A stretch of 64,000 nt of DNA from Macrostomum hystrix. Its lineage: Eukaryota; Platyhelminthes; Macrostomidae. Each line of letters opens with the position of its first letter. The stretch's first letter is position 1. The translations under genes were made by a program, and so were the position numbers. The stretch is from NCBI GenBank assembly GCA_950097015.1, contig CATNEN010000008.1, positions 2,170,001-2,234,000 of the forward strand, read 5' to 3'. Shown in pieces: positions 1 to 12,500 of this stretch. The notes under the pieces are model-generated. The model had not been told where the DNA came from, searched no databases, and saw nothing but the letters and a program-made list of their open reading frames with translations.

Positions 1-222
1 GCTTTTTATAGAAACTGTATTACTACTACTTTATGAGGTGGAAATCAATTAATTCTTTGATTCAAACCAGCCAAATTTTTTAAAGAACACAGGCAGTATG
101 GCTTGGAATAGTATTTGCGGCTTATTTAAATTTTTATGGTTTTCTTGATATATTCAAGATTAGTGTAATTAAAGATTAGTGTAATTAAAGCTAAACTCAA
201 CAGGTATTTCTTGTTTGGAAGT

Positions 223-976
223 GCTTATTCCCATGGTCCCGTGCCGAGAATTTCAATTTTATCCACATGGATTGGTGCCGATAATTTTCTGCTTATCCAC
301 ATAGCAGCTTGTATAAATAGGTCTACTTTCAAGTCCCTACCTATTCTTCTCTGAGCATAAGGCTTTTGCTTCAGAGTATAGTGTATACTGTACACTATCA
401 ATGTATAGTGTAAAATAATAACAATGATGTGTGATAATATGTGTGACGAGTTTGGTGCTGACTAGAATTCTGCTGGTTGACTTGTATGATTTTCTTTGAT
501 GAACTTCTTACTTTTTCAGTCAATACAATTCAAATGAAACCACGTAACTATGACAAAATATGCAGTAGGCCTAATTTGTTATTACAATAATTAAAAAGGA
601 TGACATTAATGTTGGTTAATGAATGTGAAGGTCAAAATGTAGAACACATTCGTAACACATTGGCAACTTTGTCGATCTATTGGCTTGAGGGTTCAACAAA
701 ATGTATAAACCCGAAAGGGCCTCGTTTCAAAAAAACAGAACTGTGTGGATATAATTGAAATTAACGGCACGGCATATTTATATAAAGAATTTTAGACCTA
801 TTCATACAAGCTGCCGTGTGGATAAGCAGAAAATTATTGGCATGGCTCCGAGTGGATAAAATTAAAATTAACGGCACGGCATATTTATATAAAGAGTTGT
901 GGATAAGCAGAAAATTATCAGCACGGATCTGTGTGGATAAAATTGAAATTATTGGCACGGGACCGTGGAAATAAGC
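223..976. mobile_element. MITE-like element with ~105-bp terminal inverted repeats
   Basis: The left end (223 to about 327, starting GCTTATTCCCATGGTCCC) is found again as its reverse complement at the right end (ending GACCGTGGAAATAAGC at 976). The right copy contains an extra tandem duplication of about 80 bp carrying the TTTTCTGCTTATCCACA segment, and a third partial copy near 760-785. No transposase frame is present. No clear target-site duplication is visible. A non-autonomous DNA transposon or foldback element is the simplest reading. Confidence 0.65.
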
Positions 977-3164
977 TCTGCCTTCTTTTTTATCTATAAC
1001 CTCGCTTAAAAGTGTGTTTAAAAGTGTATGTTTTGTAGTTTTTTTGTCTGAAAATGATATATGGATAGTTTCTGCATTCTAGCTCAGCCGCCTTTGTATG
1101 CTATTGCTGTAAGTGTAGCAGTATGACGAAGACAATGGTGAACGTGTAGCGGTAGCAATTATTTGGTAGCTTCTTAGTTGTAGCTAGCACGGTTATGTTT
1201 GTTCTTCAGTTGGCGTATTTACTTATTTCTTTCGAAGCGTAAAAATGCACTTTATGAGCTCGACCACTTAAGCACTTTGGGGGTTATAATACAGTGCGAG
1301 ACAGACGGTTACTATAAAGTCTAACTTAACCTACTCTACAAATTATAAGTCAATGGCTTGATAGCTGAGACTTTACATTTAAATTCAGATTGCGTTCAGT
1401 AGAAACAAAATTACTTGCTGTTGCTCTCTCGCGCTGCCTCAGCGTTCCGATTTAAACACGCATAGTCGCAGAACAAATGAACGAGCAGGGAAAGAGACAG
1501 AGCAAACCAGGGGACGCACGAGAGAAAGGGGCAAGCAAGCAGCTCTGAACTAAAAATCACGTTTCTTCGAATACATTTTAAAGGCTATGAAATTCTACGA
1601 ATCCGCAATATAACAAACCATTGGCATTGAAGCGATTAAACAGTTCAACGAGTATCAACGACTATTGCTAACCTATGGAAAGAACCGAGCAAATTAATAT
1701 TCACGCAAACTTATTGTAACAAAAAATATGACTTCACGACGTCACAGGAGCTTCGATGTATAAAAGTTCCTAATAAATATTCCTAATTCCTTATCAACAC
1801 AATCAAATCAAATCCAATAAAATATATGGGTTTTTCTCATCTAGATTGGATGGTGTTGTAATATAATGATTGTCCTAGCTGGAGCGTGAGGAATTTAAGG
1901 ACAAACAAGCTGACACTAGTGTAATTGTCAAGCAGTCATCTCACGTACAATTTTCATGCACTATTACACAATATACATGCAAAGACCAGTAAACATGCAC
2001 AATCCATTTTGCAACTAAACAAACAATAAACTAATTACACAAGCGCCAGTCAGAAAGGGGGCACTGGGTTAAATGAAGCGCTTCAGAACTACCGAGTTAA
2101 CATAGTCCACCCGTTAGTGATCAGGCTGTGTCTGTGAGTGCAACTATAACGCTTTTAGGAAACAAGTGTATACACTTCCAGTTTTTTAGACTAAAATTAA
2201 GTATTTTGCTATTATTAATAACTGCAGTTTAAATTTTCAGCAGAACAACGCTACTTTTTGTATATTTAAAAACTAAAAAGTCAATCAACGAATCTAGGAT
2301 TGCACGACAAACTATATGGAGAAATATGTATACAGAAAATTCGATTGTTGCAAAAATACGTGCTATAATATCCGCTCTGCACAGTCAACAGTAAAAATAG
2401 ACAAGGAAATTCGTTGCGAAACAAATCTAAAATTTGCACACCGTCAAAATCAAGTGATCAGTGAGTGACACAGAAAATACATTTCAGCCAGCTGAAAAAG
2501 CCTATTGGCTGCGATATATTAGATACAGATATTTTGAGGTCATAATTGAAGGTCAGCTTTTCAACAGCAACGGAGTGCGAGATGATTGTATAGTCATTAA
2601 GATTTTACTAAACTGTTTCGCGAAAATCAAACATAAAAAGTGAAAAATTGTGTCAGCTGGCAAGCAAATTTGTGTTTTTTTACTTGCTTGAGTAAAAGGA
2701 CGTTCAGTTGACACAAAAAACTGTGGAACCTTTTTAGTAAGCAACATATGACAAAAATTCGTACCTCACAATCCTCAGCAACACCTTCGAAATCCTCAGA
2801 GACGAAAGCGTTTGTTTCGCGTGGCGCGAGATAGAAAATTGACTTTAACAAACGCAGGCATTTAATAAAAATATGGGAATTTAAGTGCATTTGTTTATCC
2901 TTCATTTTAGCTCATGCAACACAAAGTTTACTGAGATTTTCAGAAACAGGTGGATAAGAAAAGACTATTGCAATAGAAACAGATATGCGAAAATGATTAG
3001 AAAAATATGCAATTTAACTGCCTTTTTTCGGTATAGACATTTTCAGATGATGCCCAAAAAGTACATTTCATTCGCAGCAATGCATCTTGCAGCCGTGAGG
3101 TGGCACAGCTTTTGTAATCAGCAAGTAAAATCGAGCTAAAAAATCGTTGTCATGGCGATGCTCA
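977..3164. other. Non-coding flank, no gene seen
   Basis: AT-rich single-copy-looking sequence beyond the 3' end of the transporter gene. It holds only short open frames without splice context or recognisable motifs. The proximal 300 nt are probably 3' UTR. Confidence 0.5.
2861..2866 (-). terminator. Candidate poly(A) signal ATTAAA of the SLC4A11-like gene
   Basis: ATTAAA on the minus strand about 300 nt after the stop codon. It is the best hexamer I see in a suitable place, but no cleavage-site evidence exists. Confidence 0.3.
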
Positions 3165-3228
3165 TCACATCGGTTTGTCCAAAGCGTCCAGATAGTTCTC
3201 ATCGATGAGCTTAGGAATTAGCAGGTGT
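3165..3228 (-). CDS. SLC4A11: SLC4A11-like exon 17, stop codon
   Basis: Encodes [20 protein letters not shown] followed by TGA (3167-3165). The tail matches the short C-terminus typical of SLC4A11. Acceptor TTTCAG at 3231-3229. Confidence 0.93.
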
Positions 3229-6200
3229 CTGAAAGTTTGAAAACAATGAAGCAAATTGTTTATGAACATTGGCTAGAGGTCCGGGTAGTAGCGAAACGAT
3301 AACGAGTCCGACCTTCGAAACAAGGCTTCAGGGGTTCGATTAGTTTGCCGGATCTAACTAACGCAGCCCCGACTGGTTCCTTGAATACTGTTCCGAGTGG
3401 AACTGTTAAACTATATTCAGTCCAGGTCGACCCACCTGACAGGCATCTGCAGCAGCAGAATTACGGGGAAGCCCAGCTTGGCGTACGCGATGCTGTTGAA
3501 GCCTAGTGCACAGAGTACAAACAGTTGGACCAGCTGCATACAGGTGAAAATGTGCACCTTGCGCTGGGGGACTCGCCTCAGATAATGCGATGGCGGATAA
3601 GCGGCCTGTGGATTCGTTGGGCGCAGTGACTAATCAGCTACTGACAGTAGAAAGCTAAGCGTTTTATAACTCCTGAATTAATGAACCAGATGCCGCACAT
3701 TCAGGCTATTAAGTGACCTCACCTGCTCCGTAAACAGAAGAAGGATGCGTTCAAACAGCTGGTTGCCAAACAGGGCTGTGATGGCCATGCAGACAAACAG
3801 GCCGTCCAGTACTGGCACTGGTATGAAGCTGAGCGGCGTCGGGCACATCAGCAACGACAGGCCGATCAGGACGTTCGACACAATACCGGTGAGACGGGTT
3901 TCACGAACGCGGACAACGCTGAAATATATGTTTTTAAACACACGTTTTTTAATGCAGGTCAATTAAAGTAGCACCCGCCATGCCAAGAACTCTGCGCACC
4001 TCTGATGCACGTGCTGGCCAAGGTCGATGCGCTCTTCAAGGTCGGCCAGTGCTTTCACGTGCAACGGCGAGTGCGGCAAGGCGCCGTGCACCCATGGCAG
4101 GCCGAAGCAGGACATTGCACCGTTCATGAGGGCCACAATCAGGAGGTCTAGATGGTAGGCTGAGCCTTTGCGAAGTCTGCGATGAGCGCAATGAGATGTT
4201 GTGTCATTGCTAACTGAGGGGAACTCGTCCTTCGGAGGAGTTTTGCATTACTACAGTATAAAATCGGAGTTTTTGCGAATGCTGGAAGGCTAATATGTGA
4301 ATTGGGTTTCAAAATTCTGGGTGCAGAATGGATGCACTTATGTTTCTCACTTGTTAGCCGGACAGTTGACCATGGCCGAGCTGATGTTCTGGTCCATGAA
4401 GAACAGCATCGACAATGGGATGGCCAAGCCGAATGCGCCCAGAATTGCCAGCCACGGCAACGGCCGGGCAACAACAAACTCCAAGTGAACATAGGGCAGG
4501 CAGGAGAACTTTTGCACTGCGAAAATTAAAATGAAAGGAATTCCGCTAACTCTCTTGATTATAAAAATATATTAGATCAGAAACCATGGTGTATTTCAGA
4601 TTTCAGTGTTCTTAATAGATAATAAAATATATCAAACTCCAACCCTCACGCTGATTGGCTGGCTTTATATAGAATAATAACATTGCGTCACACCACTCTC
4701 AGCGTGTTTTTCTACACCTCCGCAGGCTACCCACCCCACGCGCTGCGCAAACCACCTCACTCCTTCTCAAAACAGCTGACCTCGGCTAGTCTACATAACT
4801 TTACGAATATGCTTATATAAATTCTTGGTAATAAACTCACATTGGACGTTCCTGAATAGATAGGTGCCAACAAAGGACATTGCCAGAACCGACACGGGCA
4901 ATGAGAAATCCGCCATCAACTCGCGTTTTGCGCGATTCAAGTAGGGCCTGTAAAAAATATGTGACAAATCGATTCGCTACGGCAATGCCGGTCCCTGACA
5001 CCCCTCACGATCATCTCCGAAGTGACACGAGAGGCTGATCAAATCTAATTGGGCAAATTTTATGGGGCCTTCAAGGACAGCGGTCAGTAATTTTCTGACA
5101 TTCTAAAGTGATTAGGAAAGACTTCTGGTTGAAGAAGACTTCCATGTCACTTTATTCATCTCACTCATTTTGTCAATAATTTCCGTCCTTCTGTTACCCA
5201 TCGTTCAAACTTCGGAAAAAAGGACAGCTGTAGCACAAGAAAAATATTAGAAAACTTTTAAAGAAAAATGTAAATTTCTATTGGGCTTAATCTAAAATTT
5301 TCAGTGCTTGCTACATCAGAGCTTGGTTGTCTATCCTTCACCGATGGGATGGACTAGCAATCCATTCTGTTCCTTCACTGATGGGATAGACTAGCAATCC
5401 ATTCTGTTCCTTCACTGATGGGATAGACTAGCAATCCATTCTGTTCCTTCAGCCAAGGGAGAGACTAGCAATCCATTCTGTTCCTTCAATGATGGGATAG
5501 ACTAGCAATCCATTCTGTTCCTTCAGCCAAGGGAGAGACTAGCAATCCATTCTGTTCCTTCAATGATGGGATAGACTAGCAATCCATTCTGTTCCTTCAC
5601 TGATGGGATAGACTAGCAATCCATTCTGTTCCTTCAATGATGGGATAGACTAGCAATCCATTCTGTTCCTTCACTGATGGGATAGACTAGCAATCCATTC
5701 TGTTCCTTCACTGATGGGATAGACTAGCAATCCATTCTGTTCCTTCACTGATGGGATAGACTAGCAATCCATTCTGTTCCTTCAATGATGGGATAGACTA
5801 GCAATCCATTCTGTTCCTTCACTGATGGGATAGACTAGCAATCCATTCTGTTCCTTCACTGATGGGATAGACTAGCAATCCATTCTGTTCCTTCACTGAT
5901 GGGATAGACTAGCAATCCATTCTGTTCCTTCAATGATGGGATAGACTAGCAATCCATTCTGTTCCTTCACTGATGGGATAGACTAGCAATCCATTCTGTT
6001 CCTTCACTGATGGGATAGACTAGCAATCCATTCTGTTCCTTCACTGATGGGATAGACTAGCAATCCATTCTGTTCCTTCAATGATGGGATAGACTAGCAA
6101 TCCATTCTGTTCCTTCACTGATGGGATAGACTAGCAATCCATTCTGTTCCTTCACCCATGGGATAGACTAGCAATCCATTCTGTTCCTTCACTGATGGGA

Positions 6201-9200
6201 TAGACTAGCAATCCATTCTGTTCCTTCACTGATGGGATAGACTAGCAATCCATTCTGTTCCTTCACTGATGGGATAGACTAGCAATCCATTCTGTTCCTT
6301 CACTGATGGGATAGACTAGCAATCCATTCTGTTCCTTCACTGATGGGATAGACTAGCAATCCATTCTGTTCCTTCACCCATGGGATAGACTAGCAATCCA
6401 TTCTGTTCCTTCACTGATGGGATAGACTAGCAATCCATTCTGTTCCTTCACTGATGGGATAGACTAGCAATCCATTCTGTTCCTTCACTGATGGGATAGA
6501 CTAGCAATCCATTCTGTTCCTTCACTGATGGGATAGACTAGCAATCCATTCTGTTCCTTCACTGATGGGATAGACTAGCAATCCATTCTGTTCCTTCACC
6601 CATGGAATAGACTAGCAATCCATTCTGTTCCTTCACCCATTGGATAGACTAGCAATCCATTCTGTTCCTTCACCCATTGGATAGACTAGCAATCCATTCT
6701 GTTCCTTCACCCATGGGATAGACTAGCAATCCATTCTGTTCCTTCACTCATGGGATAGACTAGCAATCCATTCTGTTCCTTCACTGATGGGATAGACTAG
6801 CAATCCATTCTGTTCCTTCACTGATGGGATAGACTAGCAATCCATTCTGTTCCTTCACCCATGGGATAGACTAGCAATCCATTCTGTTCCTTCACTGATG
6901 GGATAGACAAGCAATCCATTCTGTTCCTTCACTGATGGGATAGACTAGCAATCCATTCTGTTCCTTCACTGAAGGCATAGACTAGCAATCCATTCTGTTC
7001 CTTCACTGATGGGATAGACTAGCAATCCATTCTGTTCCTTCACTGAAGGCATAGACTAGCAATCCACTTGCGTTTTGGTGAAGTTGAGCAGGTACATGGA
7101 CAGGAAAACGGTGCCGATGCACAGCAGCAGGAACAGGATACTGATGTCTCGCTGGCACACCTGCTTCTGGCCTACCAAGGAGCTTTCGTTGGCAGCCGTT
7201 TGGTTCGGCAGAAGGTATGGAACGCCATCCGCAGCCACCGGGACGACGCCACTCTGGTTCATACCAACTCCACCATCACAGTAGTATGTACTGAAGTCTG
7301 ACAACGTTAAGTACAGTAAAATTAGTTTTTTTTCAAGTTTTGCTGATACCTACGATTCCTACTGCGATTCTAGCTTCGATTCCTACTGCAATTCTAGCTA
7401 CTATTTCAACAGTAATTCTAGCTACGATTCCTACTACAATTCTAGCTACGATTCCTACTGCGCTACTAGCTACGATTCCTACTGCGATTCTAGCTACGAT
7501 TCCTACTGCGACTCTAGCTACGATTCCTACTGCGACTCTAGCTACGATTCCTACTGCGACTCTAGCTACGATTCCTACTGCGATTCTAGCTACGATTCCT
7601 ACTGCGACTCTAGCTTCGATTCCTACTGCGACTCTAGCTACGACTCCTACTGCAATTCTAGCTACGATTCCTACTGCGACTCTAGCTACGATTCCTACTG
7701 CGATTCTAGCTACGATTCCTACTGCGACTCTAGCTTCGATTCCTACTGCGACTCTAGCTACGATTCCTACAGCAATTCCAGCTACGATTCCTACTGCAAT
7801 TCTAGCTACGATTCCTACTGCAATTCTAGCTACGATTCCTACAACAATTCTAGCTACGATTCCTACTGCGATTCTAGCTACGATTCCCGCTGTCCTGTAT
7901 TTCCCGGTGCAGTCAAACGACAGCAGCAGCTTCAGCTACGATTTCAACTAATCAGAATGAGAGTGCCTACTCACTGCCATAGACACTTTTCGCCGCTCCC
8001 ACGGTGAAAGCCACCGAGATGAACATGGCGAAGATTTCCTCTGTACTGCGCGTCGACCAGCGCATGAGCTTGCTGAGGTCCAGCACCGCGTAGAGCAGCA
8101 GCAGGGCGGCGTTGAACAAGCCGACCCAGCCGAAGAAGGCGAAGAAGTCTAGGTCGTGAGTACGGCTGAGCTCGAATATTACTGCGGGTCGATGGAGGCC
8201 AGGCGAGAGGAAATACACGGTTAGAAGGGCGAGAGAAAAAATGAAGGAAAAGTGAAAAAGTACAGGCACGAAATGTGAGAAAAGTGTGACGAAATCAAGT
8301 GGTATTGAAGACGAATAATTCTAGAGCAGTTCTAGCTACGATTCCTACTGCGACTCTAGCTACGATTCCTACTGCGACTCTAGCTACGATTCCTACTGCG
8401 ACTCTAGCTACGATTCCTACTGCAATTCCAGCTACGATTCCTACTGCGACTCTAGCTTCGATTCCTATTGCGACTCTAGCTTCGATTCTTACTGCGACTC
8501 TAGCTTCGATTCCTACTGCGACTCTAGCTTCGATTCCTACTGCGACTCTAGCTTCGATTCCTACTGCGACTCTAGCTACGATTCCTACTGCGACTCTAGC
8601 TACGATTCCTACTGCGACTCTAGCTACGATTCCTACTGCGACTCTAGCTACGATTCCTACTGCAATTCCAGCTACGATTCCTACTGCAATTCCAGCTACA
8701 ATTCCTACTGCGACTCTAGCTACGATTCCAACTACAATTCTAGCTACGATTCCTAAAGCAATTCCAGCTACGATTCCTACTGCGACTCTAGCTTCGATTC
8801 CTATTGCGACTCTAGCTTCGATTCTTACTGCGACTCTAGCTTCGATTCCTACTGCGACTCTAGCTTCGATTCCTACTGCGACTCTAGCTTCGATTCCTAC
8901 TGCGACTCTAGCTACGATTTCTACTGCGACTCTAGCTTCGATTCCTATTGCGACTCTAGCTACGATTCCTACTGCGACTCTAGCTACGATTCCTACTGCT
9001 AGACCGATTCCTACTGCACACACTCACACAGGTGTGTACATCTTCACTGACTTTCTCATCGTCAGGCAGTGCACACTTTTGGCCCTCAAAGGCGTAAATT
9101 GCAGATGAAGGAAATGGACAAATAAATGTGGCCTCGCCGCGAAATCAAGCTCAGGAACGTGTTAGACTGGCTCCACCACTCACGCCCGAATTCGAGTGGA

Positions 9201-9521
9201 ATAAAACTAAAAAGTACATTTTTCTCTCTCTTCAACTTTCAGCCGACGGAAAGTGTCGCAAAAAAAGAAATAAGAAGAGAGAAAAATGGGGCAGAGTGCT
9301 CATTGGAACTTCAAGCAGCAAACAAAAAAAAACTGAGAGTGCAGGGCCCTTGCTCTACGTGTTGGTCCGCGCTTCTCTTCGATATTTTATTTGCTGAATC
9401 AGTCTAGCAAAAGTCAAACTAACTCTGTCCGATTCTCTCCATTTCTCTATAACGGCGCTGCTCTCGCTATTGCCAAAGTGCCAATTTGAATGCAAATTAT
9501 TGGTCTTGTCCTAGCCAGACA

Positions 9522-9556
<35 letters not shown>

Positions 9557-12500
9557 GAGCAGCAATGTTCTGGGTAGGCGTCTGGATAGTTTGATATTTT
9601 TCTAGGCTTTCAGCTTGTCATCATTTATTTGGTGTTTGTGTGTCTTTTTCTCCAGAAAACATGACAGAAGTGAAACCAAATGGAAGAAAAAGTGCGGCCT
9701 CCTAAATATATAGTCCGCTTCCTCTTAAAGTTCTTTCATTCATATTTTATCAGAAGTTGCAGCTCAAAGCTTTTTTGGCTTAAGGTTTGAGCATAATTTG
9801 AGTCGGAAGCTTGCTTCTGCATTTGCTCTGCATTTCTTGTTTCTCTGCTTGAAACAGATGAAACTGCTAGGAGAGATGAGACAGGGGAGAGAGGAGACAG
9901 GGGAGAGATGAGACAGGAAGGAGATGAGACAGGGGAGAGATGAGACAGGGGAGAGATGAGACAGGAAGGAGATGAGACAGGGGAGAGATGAGACAGGGGA
10001 GAGATGAGACAGGGGAGAGATGAGACAGGAAGGAGATGAGACAGGGGAGAGATGAGACAGGGGAGAGACGAGACAAGGGAGAGAAGAGACAAGGGAGAGA
10101 TAAGAGAGATTTTTAATCGGAAAATTTAAGCGGGTAAAACGAAACAGGAAGTAATAAAAATTCACGAGATTTCAGTTGCCGCGGGCAAAAAATAACTGCT
10201 CGACCGTGACTCTGCTGAGCGATAGACTATTGGCCATAAAATAAATTCAATCAGCTAAAAAACCAAATCCCACTTCAGAACTGGGTAAAGTCAAATATAA
10301 TTTACGTGACAAATGGTTTTACTCTTTCGTAAATATTCAGTTCAATAAAAAAGATATTATTTCGTTTTCAAAATCAGTCACGATTCGTGATAACTTACTT
10401 CTAGTGTACAGTGCAAGAGGTGCCGTTGTCAGCATCACGATCAAGGGCTGGCCGCCAAATAACGCAAATGTCACACCACCAATGCACTGCGAGAGCATTA
10501 CCCGCTGCACAGCTGAAAATGTAGCAGGTTACAGGACAATGTACGGGAGTGCGTGTGGGAGGAGAGTGACTAGAATCGGGAGTGCGTGTGGGAGGAGAGT
10601 GACTAGAATCGGGAGTGCGTGTGGGAGGAGAGTGACTAGAATCGGGAGTGCGTGTGGGAAGGAGAGTGACTAGAATCGGGAGTGCGTGTGGGAAGGAGAG
10701 TGACTAGAATCGGGAGTGCGTGTGGGAAGGAGAGTGACTAGAATCGGGACTGTGAGTGGGAAGGAGAGTGACTAGAATCGGGAGTGCGTGTGGGAAGGAG
10801 AGTGACTAGAATCGGGAGTGTGTGTGGGAGGAGAGTGACTAGAATCGGGAGCGTGTGTGGGAAGGAGAGTGACTAGAATCGGGAGCGTGTGTGGGAAGGA
10901 GAGTGACTAGAATCGGGAGTTTGTTGGGAAGGAGAGTGACTAGAATCGGGAGTGTGTGTCGGAAGGAGAGTGACTAGAATCGGGAGTGTGTGTCGGAAGG
11001 AGAGTGACTAGAATCGGGAGCGTGTGTGGGAAGGAGAGTGACTAAAATCGGGAGTGCGTGTGGGAAGGAGAGTGACTAGAATCGGGAGTGCGTGTGGGAA
11101 GGAGAGTGACTAGAATCGGGAGTGCGTGTGGGAAGGAGAGTGACTAGAATCGGGAGTGTGTGTGGGAAGGAGAGTGACTAGAATCGGGAGTGCGTGTGGG
11201 AAGGAGAGTGACTAGAATCGGGAGTGTGTGTGGGAGGAGAGTGACTAGAATCGGGAGCGTGTGTGGGAAGGAGAGTGACTAGAATCGGGAGCGTGTGTGG
11301 GAAGGAGAGTGACTAGAATCGGGAGTTTGTTGGGAAGGAGAGTGACTAGAATCGGGAGTGTGTGTCGGAAGGAGAGTGACTAGAATCGGGAGTGTGTGTC
11401 GGAAGGAGAGTGACTAGAATCGGGAGCGTGTGTGGGAAGGAGAGTGACTAGAATCGGGAGTGCGTGTGGGAAGGAGAGTGACTAGAATCGGGAGTGCGTG
11501 TGGGAAGGAGAGTGACTAGAATCGGGAGTGCGTGTGGGAAGGAGAGTGACTAGAATCGGGAGTGCGTGTGGGAAGGAGAGTGACTAGAATCGGGAGTGTG
11601 TGTGGGAAGGAGAGTGACTAGAATCGGGAGTGCGTGTGGGAAGGAGAGTGACTAGAATCGGGAGTGCGTGTGGGAAGGAGAGTGACTAGAATCGGGAGTG
11701 CGTGTGGGAAGGAGAGTGACTAGAATCGGGAGTGCGTGTGGGAAGGAGAGTGACTAGAATCGGGAGTGCGTGTGGGAAGGAGAGTGACTAGAATCGGGAG
11801 TGCGTGTGGGAAGGAGAGTGACTAGAATCGGGAGTGCGTGTGGGAAGGAGAGTGACTAGAATCGGGAGTGTGTGTGGGAAGGAGAGTGACTAGAATCGGG
11901 AGTGTGTGTGGGAAGGAGAGTGACTAGAATCGGGAGTGCGTGTGGGAAGGAGAGTGACTAGAATCGGGAGTGCGTGTGGGAAGGAGAGTGACTAGAATCG
12001 GGAGTGCGTGTGGGAAGGAGAGTGACTAGAATCGGGAGTGCGTGTGGGAAGGAGAGTGACTAGAATCGGGAGTGCGTGTGGGAGGAGAGTGACTAGAATC
12101 GGGAGTGCGTGTGGGAAGGAGAGTGACTAGAATCGGGAGTGCGTGTGGGAAGGAGAGTGACTAGAATCGGGAGTGTGTGTGGGAAGGAAAGTGACTAGAA
12201 TCGGGAGCGTGTGTGGGAAGGAGAGTGACTAGAATCGGGAGCGTGTGTGGGAAGGAGAGTGACTAGAATCGGGAGTGCGTGTGGGAAGGAGAGTGACTAG
12301 AATCGGGAGTGTGTGTGGGAAGGAAAGTGACTAGAATCGGGAGCGTGTGTGGGAAGGAGAGTGACTAGAATCGGGAGCGTGTGTGGGAAGGAGAGTGACT
12401 AGAATCGGGAGTTTGTTGGGAAGGAGAGTGACTAGAATCGGGAGCGTGTGTGGGAAGGAGAGTGACTAGAATCGGGAGTTTGTGGGGAAGGAGAGTGACT

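Noticed and set aside
3270-3350. tRNA-like stretch with GGGGTTCGATTAG in the last SLC4A11 intron
   Set aside because: Only a B-box-like match; no second copy in the window and no clear A box or tail.
3745-4529. Plus-strand small open frames across the transporter exons
   Set aside because: Antisense shadows of exons 13-15 with no independent support.
7340-9108. ATIPTATL-repeat open frames
   Set aside because: 24 bp is a multiple of three, so the array stays open. A real exon (7975-8181, minus) interrupts the region.
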